A model generated the notes under the pieces. That model was not told the DNA's origin and did no database searches. It saw only the letters and a program-made list of their open reading frames with translations. The position numbers were made by a program, and so were the translations under genes. This document shows positions 13,002 through 25,200 of a DNA stretch of 64,000 nucleotides, piece after piece. Source of the DNA: Nematostella vectensis. Lineage: Eukaryota > Cnidaria > Anthozoa > Actiniaria > Edwardsiidae. Within the stretch, counting starts at the first letter, position 1. The number at the start of each line of letters is the position of its first letter. Location: NCBI RefSeq assembly GCF_932526225.1, contig NC_064040.1, positions 12,872,856 through 12,936,855 of the forward strand, given 5' to 3'.

Positions 13002-13086
13002 CCTCTTTTTCTATAAATGTAAAATATTTACAAGAAGGCAAGCTTTTGTATATTAACAACAAGGCTTAAATGGCTAATAAGTTTAT

Positions 13087-15601
13087 CTACAGCATGAATG
13101 GCAAGTCTAGATTCTTGTTCCCTGTTCCAATATAAACCATCCCATATTTTCTTGTCTCTGGCACGTGAAAGAAGGTGAATCCGAGCCAGTGAAGGCTACG
13201 CAGGGAGACCAATCCACTTCCTCGCTCAAATTGAATACTCCAGGACCCTCCTTTGGGGACGTCTGTGTCAATTGGATCCAAGAAATCAACTGCTTTGTCC
13301 AGTTCAGCCTGAAAATAATGATTAGGCAGCTTATCTTTTGTGACCTTGGCCTAATAGTAGGAGTTTGTTGGTATTTATAAAATACGGCTTTCATTTAGAC
13401 ACCAAACAATTTGTAGGTTCTTTAGTGTCATGTTGAGATAGTGGCTAATACACAAGCGTGCACCAAACACAATGTTTGACAATCAAGCAGTCTTTCATTT
13501 TTAGCTAGTTCTATACACCAAGGAAATTAAATTTTCAGATTACCTTTTGAAGAAGAGACTTTTGATTGAAGAGAACAGGGTCACGAAAATGAAAGTAGCT
13601 TGCAAGTTTTCCAGCATCTGCTACTGAGAGCCCTGAAATAATCAAGGTATTGAGATTAGTTAAAAACATCAAGGCTCACAAAAAACAAGGATCTTATGTC
13701 ACCAGGACTAAATCGTGCTATTATGCCCTTGTATCCTAATTGACAGCTCGATATAAATTCTATAATAGAATATCATCTGAGCTTCCTTTGAGTGTGAATG
13801 TCATTGCTCTTGGGCATTTATTTGAGTTATGGTGCTGATACATGGCCGTTAGAACCATAGCCTACTGTTCACACAAGCTCAAAGTGGACTTTCTTTCTGT
13901 AGTGCTCAAGGTAAAAATTGAAATGCTCTGTTTGGTTTGTATGTATTGTACTTGCCTTCAAATGAGCGATTTTCTATCACTGCACCAGTTGCTGTTCTGA
14001 TATATGAACCTCTTGGGACAATACGGACATCGTAATCAATGGCTTCAATCGTTGTGGCAAGTCTGTCTTCTTCCTTAATTAGTATCTACAGAACACAACA
14101 GAACAATAAGGCTATGAAAAAAGCCAAACCTATAGAAGTGTATCAGAACCAGGGATTGAGATTTAGCAAGCACGAATGGGGCAGCTCATCCCCCTCCCCC
14201 ATTAATAAAGCCACCACACAATGTTCTAGCTATAGCCATTTTCTTTCAACAAAAAATTGAAGGTGTGAATGCTTGCATAAAAAAAAAAAAAAAATCAGAC
14301 ACTTTTTCAATACTCAAGATTTTGGACCCCTTCTACCGCTCTCCCGCGTTGAGCACCAAATCTCCCGCTTTTTAGCGATTTTATCGCTTCTGAAAAATTA
14401 TTCTATACAAAATTGTCATTTTGCTTATTTTCTATTAAAATATTTGAAACAACAATTCCCTTGCGTAGCGCAATTTATCTAACACGAGAGAGCTTTCTAT
14501 ACGGCAAACGCCTGCAAGGTTAAATCCACCCCTCCCCCAAAAAATGAATATACCCCACCCCTCCCCCCCAAAAATTCTCAAGCCTTGAGATTTTCGGAGG
14601 TTGACAGGTAAGCTTTTTGTATGCACAAAAGAGGATGTGCACAAGAATAACAGGCAATATCTTTAAATGCCTGTCTAAACTACGATACATGTAGCATGCC
14701 AAAGGTTTCCTAGTTTAGCCAACCAAAAAAATAAATATAGCACTTGCTAAATCCTTTGGTTGCAACATAAATTTGTTGCACACATGTTTTTAGGTGTGGC
14801 CAAACAAGGAAACATTTACGAGACATGCCGCAAGGCCAAACCTTAAATATAGAACATTCAGTAACAGAGAGACTGGAGAATGAGGCTGCCTGGAACCTGG
14901 GTATAAATCATACTAAAAACAACATTACTCATTGTATCTAATGTTTGCTGCCACTTTGGAAACTACCCAGATGCAGAAACCCTCTAAATATAAAAAATTA
15001 TTGCTAAAAAAGCTTTTTAATTTGCGCACAAAGGGTGAAAAATTGTAGCTTGCTAGGGAGGGGGAGTATTTTTCCATGTCCAGCACCATTAAAGATTCGT
15101 TAATTCTATAATATACCGTATTTTCCTCCTCTCCGCCCTCAGTTTTCTCGCCATCTTGATTATCAATTTTCACTGTTTCTGTGTGTTCGTATTCATAGGA
15201 AGGATCTCCAGTGAATCGGCCTTTTACAAAGGAGCAATCGTGTCTCATTTTGTCGGTCACCACCGGTAGCAGTCCCCAGTGAATGCAGTCTTGGCTGCAA
15301 TGATAACCATGTAGCGTTACAAAAATTTGGCTAAACTCGTTTTACTTATAGTAAAGGAAAATGTAAAGCCTTACCTGTACAGCGTTTTTCGTTCTTTTAA
15401 CTCGTCCTTCCCGACTCCTTGTATGATAAAATAGTCATTCTTTACACCGAGTATTTTACCCCAGTATCGCACTTTCTCAAATTTGTAGTTGCACCGGGTA
15501 ATGACAAGAGAAGACTGAAAAGCAGCCTTCTGTTCTGGACTCAAGATAGCACCACTGCTTCCCACATAGTCAATCGTCATATTAAGGCCTTCAGCATCCA
15601 T
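13087..15601 (-). CDS. RSPH9: Radial spoke head protein 9 homologue (five exons, complete)
   Basis: RSPH9 is a structural component of the radial spoke head of motile 9+2 axonemes. Exons from 5' to 3': 15601-15375, 15294-15117, 14085-13956, 13632-13544 and 13308-13087 (stop TAG), which add to 281 codons; I recall human RSPH9 as 276. Matches to the family include the start MDAEGLNM, YWGKILGVKNDYFIIQG, VKGRFTGDPSYEYEHTE, KEEDRLATTIEAIDYDVRIV, SYFHFRDPVLFNQKSLL and the C-terminal tail ending NKNLDLPFML. The third intron starts with GC rather than GT (GAAG then GCAAGT at 13955-13950); frame continuity supports this. A divergent promoter is shared with NUDT22, and the 3' end faces phosphorylase. 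Confidence 0.94.
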
Positions 15602-15881
15602 TTTTCAGCGCTAGATTGTCTAAAACCGTCGCTATAGTATAAGCATTCGTACCCTTCTACTTCTTGTCTCCTCTAAACTTTGTTTTCCAAGCTTTGGTTG
15701 TCATGGTTTTGCTTTAAAACCGCTGACCAGAAGCAGGCATCGATCCTACAAGTGTCCAATTGGAGGCTTCGTTAGAAGTACAAAATCTCTTACGTCACAT
15801 TCGATTAGCATTTGGGGGAGGGGACTGGGTTCAGAGTTTATTTTGCTCACGGGTCACGATAGTTTCAAGAGTAAAAGAAAT
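15602..15881. promoter_or_regulatory. 280-bp divergent promoter between RSPH9 and NUDT22
   Basis: The two start codons face away from each other with 280 bases between them. The interval contains the palindrome CCAATTGG (15756-15763), which offers a CCAAT box in both directions, and a CRE-like TTACGTCA (15790-15797). No TATA box was noticed in a convincing position. Both sites are motif matches only. Confidence 0.5.
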
Positions 15882-18757
15882 ATGGCAAAAGCGTCCAACT
15901 TTGAATCGTTCACCTTTCGTCCGGATCCCAGTGTTTACATTGAGCTTTTCAACTGGTGCTGTGGAAATTATGGAAAATCGAACATTTCTATTGAACTATC
16001 TAAGGAATTCAACAGAAAACCTACGGATCAAAATTTTGAGGACAAAATCGAAAGTATTTGGAAGCAACGTGTCAAAGAATTGCCCTCTCTCTTTAATGGC
16101 TCCAAGTTCCGTCTACAAAGTGCATGTCTTGAGAACGGTCAGCTTAACCTTCGCGTGGGACTTACATGTTACAGGGATTTCATTTGTACAAATATGAATA
16201 AAAGGGAATGTGAATTCCTAAGGGAGTGGGGAAGGGTACATTATGACGACCCCCATGCATGCTTTGCGGACCCTGTAGGAGTCAATGCGCTGCTGGTATC
16301 ACGTGATGAGAAGTTTGTATTTGTGAGGCGTAGTGCCGAGGTGGCAGAGGCTCAAGGACAGTACCATGGCCCAGGGGGTCATCCTGAACCACACGTATGT
16401 TAGCAGTGGATCCATGAGTCCAGGGGGGGGGGGGGGGGGGATTTGCAGGCAAGGACAATAAGAAAGGAGAGATTAATTGATTACTCACACTATAAAGTGT
16501 CACTGCTAACTACACCTCCAAAGGTTGTTGTTGTTGCTAAGGGCATAGCTGACTGTCTTTTTCCTAAAAGTCCCTTTGCAACTGAATCATTCTATGGAAG
16601 AATAGGTGGTACTGCATTTAGCATGTTGGTCTTCACCGTTGTGGCACAGTTTCTAATCCTGTCTCTGACTGGGGATTTTTCCCATTTCACTCCCTGCCTC
16701 AATTTCGCGTCACATGGGGTTGAAGTTATTTCTCCTGTGTTTCCAGTAATCTTGTATAAGGTCACTAAACTGGAGATCCCATCTCTTCATGCTGTACTAC
16801 ACTATAATCCTGAATTAAAGGGACCGTGAAGAACCACTAGGGACACAATAAACCCTCTGGCAGTGACTACCCTCAGTGACAGTGCTTAATAACAATACAC
16901 ACAAGGGGGCACTTGATTTTGGGCCTAGCCGTGTATCTGGTGGAAGTTAGTACATTGCATTACATACTGTATTGGCTTTGTTAAGCCTATATCCAGAGAG
17001 AGAGAGAGATCTGTTGAATTGTTAGTCATTACCCAACATCCTAATTCTCTATTGGAATTCTATATCCTCTTCCATTATTTTAAATTTCCATAGATAAATT
17101 TTCGCTCTTACGCCCAATTATTTTACGCTTTTACGCCCAATTATTATAGCATTCACAAGTGATTTTCATGTAAGGAGTAGGGACCTTTTCAGAGTGTTTA
17201 TTAATTTGATTCATTTCATTTAAGGTTGTACAGGGAATGCTTGACAAAGGCGATGAAAAAGAACTGGAGGGTATGAACCCCTCAAGTGTTGTGTATGAAT
17301 TTTTCTATTCAATTGTAAAGGAAACCAGAGATGAGGTACTTAATAAAAATATAGTTTTCTTTCATTTTGAGTAGACCTACAGTATAATAGAGCTATGCTA
17401 GAAATATCTAGAGAAAATGCTGCTACAAAGCCTTGTTATTACTAAAACCACCTCCCTCCCTCCCTTCACACCTGTAATTGACTATCCTCTAGTACTGTAT
17501 TCAAAACAACACAATGAGAAGGTTGTTGGAGTTTTTGCGACAAATTATTTTATTTCCTGAGTCCACAAAACATAACAAAACACTTATCCCTTTGATGTTT
17601 TATTAAATATCTGATAACTAAATTTCAGATGAAAAATTTGTCAGAATTGTTTTAACAAATAAAATTATTAAAGCTGGTATGGCTACTTAAGTATTGAGCC
17701 TTTTTAAAATCTGTACTTGCTGTACTTTCAGGTGAACATTCCTGAAGATTGCCTTAGCTGGCCTGTCCTCATTGGAATTCTTAGAAACATAGCATCCTCC
17801 AATGGACGCCCAGAACTGTGCTTCCTAATAAGGTAATATGTAATACGTTTTCATTTTAAACTTTATTGAAATCACAAGATTTGTATTATGTCCTAATGAA
17901 GCATGTTCAAAACAGTGAAACCCACATGTAAGAACCTAGTGATAAAGAACCAAAAGGCAAAAATTTTGAATTTTAATACCCCAAAATATAAGAACCTACT
18001 AAGCCAAAAAGGCCAAAGGTTCTTTTATGATGGGTTACTCCATGAAAAATGAAACAATTTATCGGGCTTTAAAATATAAATTTCCTTAAACATTTTGCTC
18101 CCCCATAAAGATAAGCACTGTAGCAAAGTGGTTATGCATTCATGCAGTCACACTTCTGTAATTTTGAATCGTACTGTTGATTGGTAAGCAACTTGGAAAA
18201 AAAAAATAAGAACCTATTTTGCCTTAATTGTTAGTAAATACCCCAAAATATAAGAACATGATTTGCAAGGTTTGAAAAAATCTAGGTTCTTACTTGCAGG
18301 TTTTTACTGTATATAAATGTGGAGCTTACGTTAGAATGAGGGTAAATAATGACACCTATTTTGGCATGGCTTTTGACTTTCTTTTTTTAAATGCTTTTTA
18401 GTACATTTTTGTTCACAATTGAACTGACATTTATTTAATCATAGGTGCTCTTTGAATAGTGAAGAGATAAAGCAATACTACCATCAAGGAGGGCCTGAAG
18501 CATACGAGTCTACAGAGATCGTATTTGTCAAAATTAAAGTAAGAGCACTATAACAGCTTGAAAAAAGCAGACACTGTAAGGAGAAAGTTAATCATTTCCA
18601 GATAAAGGTCAACATAATCTTCTTTCTCTTGCAGGATTTTGAGCAATGGGACCCTTCCAATGACTTCAGAAATATTTGTGGTCAAATGACAGTTAGTTCA
18701 AAAGCATCCTTACATATGTACTTCCAACACCAGCATTGCCACCATGACAAGTCCTAG
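15882..18757 (+). CDS. NUDT22: NUDT22-type nudix hydrolase (UDP-sugar pyrophosphatase family), five exons
   Basis: Exons 15882-16394, 17225-17335, 17732-17832, 18445-18538 and 18635-18757 (stop TAG) join in phase to 314 codons, close to the roughly 300 residues of vertebrate NUDT22. The N-terminal part contains [12 protein letters not shown] and [15 protein letters not shown], then [20 protein letters not shown], then [20 protein letters not shown]. The nudix region is atypical, as in this family: GPGGHPEPH is separated by an insert from [20 protein letters not shown], so the classical contiguous nudix box is not present. Family knowledge gives UDP-glucose or UDP-galactose hydrolysis; activity here is inferred. 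The ATG at 15882 (AAAT before it) is preferred. The frame is open further upstream to 15843, but no other ATG lies there. Confidence 0.9.
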
Positions 18758-18958
18758 CGACCACAGTATTTAAACCAACCACACAGCCGCCAACTACGAA
18801 CACTTCTATGAGGTGCTGTTCACAAATACTAAGAATGAGTTTCATTTCAGAATGTTTTAATCCTTAATAATATAATATTCTAAATCTGTTTATATAATAG
18901 AGAACAACATATCTGTCATTCTGGTAATTTTGTTCCAGAGTTATTTTGATCAGAAAGT

Positions 18959-18964
18959 TTTATT
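18959..18964 (-). terminator. Possible polyadenylation signal of the CatSper-subunit gene
   Basis: TTTATT on the plus strand (AATAAA on minus) lies about 200 bases beyond the current minus-strand stop at 19164 and beyond the 63-bp tandem copies. Confidence 0.4.
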
Positions 18965-19023
18965 TCAATATCATGGAAATATGGTAAAACATATTCCAGA
19001 ATGAGACCAATTCTTGGATTCAC

Positions 19024-19204
19024 GCCCCCTTAATTCTCTTAGTGCATTCAATGCAGTACTCAACAGTGAGGTATATGGCTTGTGCCTCTTTAATAATCCT
19101 CTAAGTGCATTCAATGCAGTACTCAACAGTTAGGTACATGTCTTGTGCCTCTTTAATAATCCTCTAAGTGCATTCAATGCAGTACTCAACAGTGAGGTAC
19201 ATGG
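19024..19204 (-). repeat. 63-bp tandem repeat of the CatSper-subunit C-terminal tail
   Basis: Two full 63-bp units and a partial one, offsets exactly 63 (19038, 19101 and 19164). On the minus strand one unit is 21 codons in frame with the gene and reads MYLTVEYCIECT followed by a stop or AAG codon, then RIIKEAQ. In the two units nearest the coding end the codon after ECT is TAG; in the distal unit it is AAG, and the frame then ends in KRIKGA and TGA. Confidence 0.9.
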
Positions 19205-22200
19205 CTATTAATATGATGAAGATGCTGACACATGAACACCCTAACACTAAGAAGGTGGGGATTACAAATCCTCCTGGGGGTGGTTCTTGCACAAGAACAG
19301 CAAACTGAGTGACCAGATCACAATAGCTGTAAATAAAACAACATACTATTTAGCAATTTCTGGCTATAAGGCTATAACAAGGGTCTTCCAATGGAATAGA
19401 AAAATGTTCATTTGTTTTGTCCTACCTGAATTCGGGGTCTACCACCCGCACGTTGAACACATACAATCCTGCTGAAGTCCACTTGAGTCTTGAGCCTCCA
19501 GTGCTGTTAACAATTTGGTATTGTGCATCAAGATCACCTCTAATAGTTGCATCACCGGCCTCAAAACATGACTGGTAGTTCTGCATTTTGAAATAGGTTT
19601 TTTATGTAAGGCACTGATAAATGAGATGAAAGCCAGTGAAAGTTGTCACTTCGGGTGTGCTAGTGGTCATGTCATCAGCAGGGTGTGCTAGGGTCATGTC
19701 ATCAGCAGGGTGTGTTAGTGGTCATGTCATCAGCAGGGTATGCTAGTGGTCATGTCATCAGCAGGGTGTGTTAGTGGTCATGTCATCAGTAAGGTGTGCT
19801 AGTGGTCATGTCATCAGCAGGGTGTGCTAGTGGTCATGTCATCAGCAGGGTGTGCTAGTGGTCATGTCATCAGCAGGGTGTGTTAGTGGTCTTGTCATCA
19901 GCAGGGTGTGCTAGTGGTCATGTCATCAGCAGGGTGTGCTAGTGGTCATATCATCAGTAAGGTGTGCTAGTGGTCATGTCATCAGCAGGGTGTGCTAGTG
20001 GTCATATCATCAGTAAGGTGTGCTAGTGGTCTTGTCATCAGCAGGGTGTGTTAGTGGTCATGTCATCAGCAGGGTGTGCTAGTGGTCATGTCATCAGCAG
20101 GGTGTGCTAGTTTTCATGTCATCAGCAGGGTGTGCTAGTGGTCATGTCATCAGCAGGGTGTGCTAGTGGTCATGTCATCAGTAAGGTGTGCTAGTGGTCA
20201 TGTCATCAGCAGGGTGTGTTAGTGGTCATGTCATCAGCAGGGTGTGCTAGTGGTCATGTCATCAGCAGGGTGTGCTAGTTTTCATGTCATCAGCAGGGTG
20301 TGCTAGGGTCATGTCATCATCAGGGTGTGTTAGTGGTCATGTCATCAGCAGGGTGTGCTAGTGGTCATGTCATCAGCAGGGTGTGTTAGTGGTCATGTCA
20401 TCAGCAGGGTGTGCTAGTAGTCATGTCATCAGCAGGGTGTGTTAGTGGTCATGTCATCAGCAGGGTGTGCTAGTGGTCGTGTCATCAGTAAGGTGTGCTA
20501 GTGGTCATGTCATCAGCAGGGTGTGCTAGTGGTCATGTCATCAGCAGGGTGTGCTAGTGGTCATGTCATCATCAGGGTGTGCTAGGGTCATGTCATCAGC
20601 AGGGTGTGCTAGTGGTCGTGTCATCAGCAGGGTGTGCTAGTGGTCATGTCATCAGCAGGGTGTGCTAGGGTCATGTCATCAGCAGGGTGTGCTAGTGGTC
20701 ATGTCATCAGCAGGGTGCGCTAGTGGTCATGTCATCAGCAGGGTGTGTTAGTGGTCATGTCATCAGCAGGGTGTGCTAGTGGTCATGTCATCAGCAGGGT
20801 GCGCTAGTGGTCATGTCATCAGTAAGGTGTGCTAGTGGTCATGTCATCAGTAGGGTGTGCTAGTGGTCATGTCATCAGCAGGGTATGTTAGTGGTCATGT
20901 CATCAGCAGGGTGTGTTAGTGGTCATGTCATCAGCAGGGTGTGTTAGTGGTCATGTCATCAGCAGGGTGTGCTAGTGGTCATGTCATCAGCAGGGTGTGC
21001 TAGTGGTCATGTCATCAGTAAGGTGTGCTAGTGGTCATGTCATCAGTAGGGTGTGCTAGTGGTCATGTCATCAGCAGGGTATGTTAGTGGTCATGTCATC
21101 AGCAGGGTGTGTTAGTGGTCATGTCATCAGCAGGGTGTGCTAGTGGTCATGTCATCAGCAGGGTGTGCTAGTGGTCATGTCATCAGTAAGGTGTGCTAGT
21201 GGTCATGTCATCAGTAAGGTGTGCTAGTGGTCATGTCATCAGTAGGGTGTGCTAGTGGTCATGTCATCAGCAGGGTGTGCTAGTGGTCATGTCATCAGTA
21301 GGATGTGCTAGTGGTCATGTCATCAGCAGGGTGTGTTAGTGGTCATGTCATCAGCAGGGTGTGCTAGTTGTCATGTCATCAGCAGGGTGTGTTAGTGGTC
21401 ATGTCATCAGTAAGGTGTGTTAGTGGTCATGTCATCAGCAGGGTGTGTTAGTGGTCATGTCATCAGCAGGGTGTGTTAGTGGTCATGTCATCAGCAGGGT
21501 GTGCTAGTTGTCATGTCATCAGCAGGGTGTGCTAGTGGTCATGTCATCAGCAGGGTGTGTTAGTGGTCATGTCATCAGCAGGGTGTGCTAGTGGTCATGT
21601 CATCAGCAGGGTGTGCTAATGGTCATGTCATCAGCAGGGTGTGCTAGTGTTCATGTCATCAGCAGGGTGTGTTAGTGGTCATGTCATCAGCAGGGTGTGC
21701 TAGTGGTCATGACATCAGCAGGGTGTGTTAGTGGTCATGTCATCAGCAGGGTGTGCTAGTGGTCATGTCATCAGCAGGGTGTGTTAGTGGTCATGTCATC
21801 AGCAGGGTGTGCTAGTGGTCATGTCATCAGCAGGGTGTGCTAGTGGTCATGTCATCAGCAGGGTGTGCTAGTGGTCATGTCATCAGCAGGGTGTGTTAGT
21901 TGTCATGTCATCAGCAGGGTGTGTTAGTGGTCATGTCATCAGCAGGGTGTGCTAGTGGTCATGTCATCAGCAGGGTGTGCTAGTTGTCATGTCATCAGCA
22001 GGGTGTGCTAGTGGTCATGTCATCAGCAGGGTGTGTTAGTGGTCATGTCATCAGCAGGGTGTGCTAGTGGTCATGTCATCAGCAGGGTGTGCTAGTGGTC
22101 ATGACATCAGCAGGGTGTGTTAGTGGTCATGTCATCAGCAGGGTGTGCTAGTGGTCATGTCATCAGCAGGGTGTGTTAGTGGTCATGTCATCAGCAGGGT

Positions 22201-25200
22201 GTGCTAGTGGTCATGTCATCAGCAGGGTGTGTTAGTGGTCATGTCATCAGCAGGGTGTGCTAGTGGTCATGTCATCAGCAGGGTGTGCTAGTGGTCATGT
22301 CATCAGCAGGGTGTGCTAGTGGTCATGTCATCAGCTGGGTGTGTTAGTGGTCATGTCATCAGCAGGGTGTGCTAGTGGTCATGTCATCAGCAGGGTGTGC
22401 TAGTTGTCATGTCATCAGCAGGGTGTGCTAGTGGTCATGTCATCAGCAGGGTGTGTTAGTGGTCATGTCATCAGCAGGGTGTGCTAGTGGTCATGTCATC
22501 AGCAGGGTGTGCTAGTGGTCATGTCATCAGCAGGGTGTGCTAGTTGTCATGTCATCAGCAGGGTGTGTTAGTGGTCATGTCATCAGCAGGGTGTGCTAGT
22601 GGTCATGACATCAGCAGGGTGTGTTAGTGGTCATGTCATCAGCAGGGTGTGCTAGTGGTCATGTCATCAGCAGGGTGTGTTAGTGGTCATGTCATCAGCA
22701 GGGTGTGCTAGTGGTCATGTCATCAGCAGGGTGTGTTAGTGGTCATGTCATCAGCAGGGTGTGCTAGTGGTCATGTCATCAGCAGGGTGTGCTAGTGGTC
22801 ATGTCATCAGCAGGGTGTGTTAGTGGTCATGTCATCAGCAGGGTGTGTTAGTGGTCATGTCATCAGCAGGGTGTGCTAGTGGTCATGTCATCAGCAGGGT
22901 GTGCTAGTTGTCATGTCATCAGCAGGGTGTGCTAGTGGTCATGTCATCAGCAGGGTGTGTTAGTGGTCATGTCATCAGCAGGGTGTGCTAGTGGTCATGT
23001 CATCAGCAGGGTGTGCTAGTTTTCATGTCATCAGCAGGGTGTGCTAGTTGTCATGTCATCAGCAGGGTGTGCTAGTGGTCATGTCATCAGTAAGGTGTGC
23101 TAGTGGTCATGTCATCAGCAGGGTGTGCTAGTTGTCATGTCATCAGCAGGGTGTGCTAGTGGTCATGTCATCAGCAGGGTGTGCTAGTTTTCATGTCATC
23201 AGCAGGGTGTGCTAGGGTCATGTCATCATCAGGGTGTGTTAGTGGTCATGTCATCAGCAGGGTGTGCTAGTGGTCATGTCATCAGCAGGGTGTGTTAGTG
23301 GTCATGTCATCAGCAGGGTGTGCTAGTAGTCATGTCATCAGCAGGGTGTGTTAGTGGTCATGTCATCAGCAGGGTGTGCTAGTGGTCATGTCATCAGTAA
23401 GGTGTGCTAGTGGTCATGTCATCAGCAGGGTGTGCTAGTGGTCATGTCATCAGCAGGGTGTGCTAGTGGTCATGTCATCATCAGGGTGTGCTAGGGTCAT
23501 GTCATCAGCAGGGTGTGCTAGTGGTCGTGTCATCAGCAGGGTGTGCTAGTGGTCATGTCATCAGCAGGGTGTGCTAGGGTCATGTCATCAGCAGGGTGTG
23601 CTAGTGGTCATGTCATCAGCAGGGTGCGCTAGTGGTCATGTCATCAGCAGGGTGTGTTAGTGGTCATGTCATCAGCAGGGTGTGCTAGTGGTCATGTCAT
23701 CAGCAGGGTGCGCTAGTGGTCATGTCATCAGTAAGGTGTGCTAGTGGTCATGTCATCAGTAGGGTGTGCTAGTGGTCATGTCATCAGCAGGGTATGTTAG
23801 TGGTCATGTCATCAGCAGGGTGTGTTAGTGGTCATGTCATCAGCAGGGTGTGTTAGTGGTCATGTCATCAGCAGGGTGTGCTAGTGGTCATGTCATCAGC
23901 AGGGTGTGCTAGTGGTCATGTCATCAGTAAGGTGTGCTAGTGGTCATGTCATCAGTAGGGTGTGCTAGTGGTCATGTCATCAGCAGGGTATGTTAGTGGT
24001 CATGTCATCAGCAGGGTGTGTTAGTGGTCATGTCATCAGCAGGGTGTGCTAGTGGTCATGTCATCAGCAGGGTGTGCTAGTGGTCATGTCATCAGTAAGG
24101 TGTGCTAGTGGTCATGTCATCAGTAAGGTGTGCTAGTGGTCATGTCATCAGTAGGGTGTGCTAGTGGTCATGTCATCAGCAGGGTGTGCTAGTGGTCATG
24201 TCATCAGTAGGATGTGCTAGTGGTCATGTCATCAGCAGGGTGTGTTAGTGGTCATGTCATCAGCAGGGTGTGCTAGTTGTCATGTCATCAGCAGGGTGTG
24301 TTAGTGGTCATGTCATCAGTAAGGTGTGTTAGTGGTCATGTCATCAGCAGGGTGTGTTAGTGGTCATGTCATCAGCAGGGTGTGTTAGTGGTCATGTCAT
24401 CAGCAGGGTGTGCTAGTTGTCATGTCATCAGCAGGGTGTGCTAGTGGTCATGTCATCAGCAGGGTGTGTTAGTGGTCATGTCATCAGCAGGGTGTGCTAG
24501 TGGTCATGTCATCAGCAGGGTGTGCTAATGGTCATGTCATCAGCAGGGTGTGCTAGTGTTCATGTCATCAGCAGGGTGTGTTAGTGGTCATGTCATCAGC
24601 AGGGTGTGCTAGTGGTCATGACATCAGCAGGGTGTGTTAGTGGTCATGTCATCAGCAGGGTGTGCTAGTGGTCATGTCATCAGCAGGGTGTGTTAGTGGT
24701 CATGTCATCAGCAGGGTGTGCTAGTGGTCATGTCATCAGCAGGGTGTGTTAGTGGTCATGTCATCAGCAGGGTGTGCTAGTGGTCATGTCATCAGCAGGG
24801 TGTGCTAGTGGTCATGTCATCAGCAGGGTGTGTTAGTTGTCATGTCATCAGCAGGGTGTGTTAGTGGTCATGTCATCAGCAGGGTGTGCTAGTGGTCATG
24901 TCATCAGCAGGGTGTGCTAGTTGTCATGTCATCAGCAGGGTGTGCTAGTGGTCATGTCATCAGCTGGGTGTGTTAGTGGTCATGTCATCAGCAGGGTGTG
25001 CTAGTGGTCATGTCATCAGCAGGGTGTGCTAGTGGTCATGACATCAGCAGGGTGTGTTAGTGGTCATGTCATCAGCAGGGTGTGCTAGTGGTCATGTCAT
25101 CAGCAGGGTGTGTTAGTGGTCATGTCATCAGCAGGGTGTGCTAGTGGTCATGTCATCAGCAGGGTGTGTTAGTGGTCATGTCATCAGCAGGGTGTGCTAG

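Noticed and set aside
14435..15263. Minus-strand ORFs overlapping RSPH9 introns
   Set aside because: They extend real exons into introns or lie wholly in intron sequence; splice sites explain the coding part.
15690..15715. RFX X-box in the RSPH9 promoter (GTTGTCATGGTTTTGC)
   Set aside because: Only one half-site fits the consensus; the second half lacks the AAC core.
15843..15881. Upstream TTG start for NUDT22
   Set aside because: Non-ATG start; the ATG at 15882 gives a length and N terminus that fit the family.
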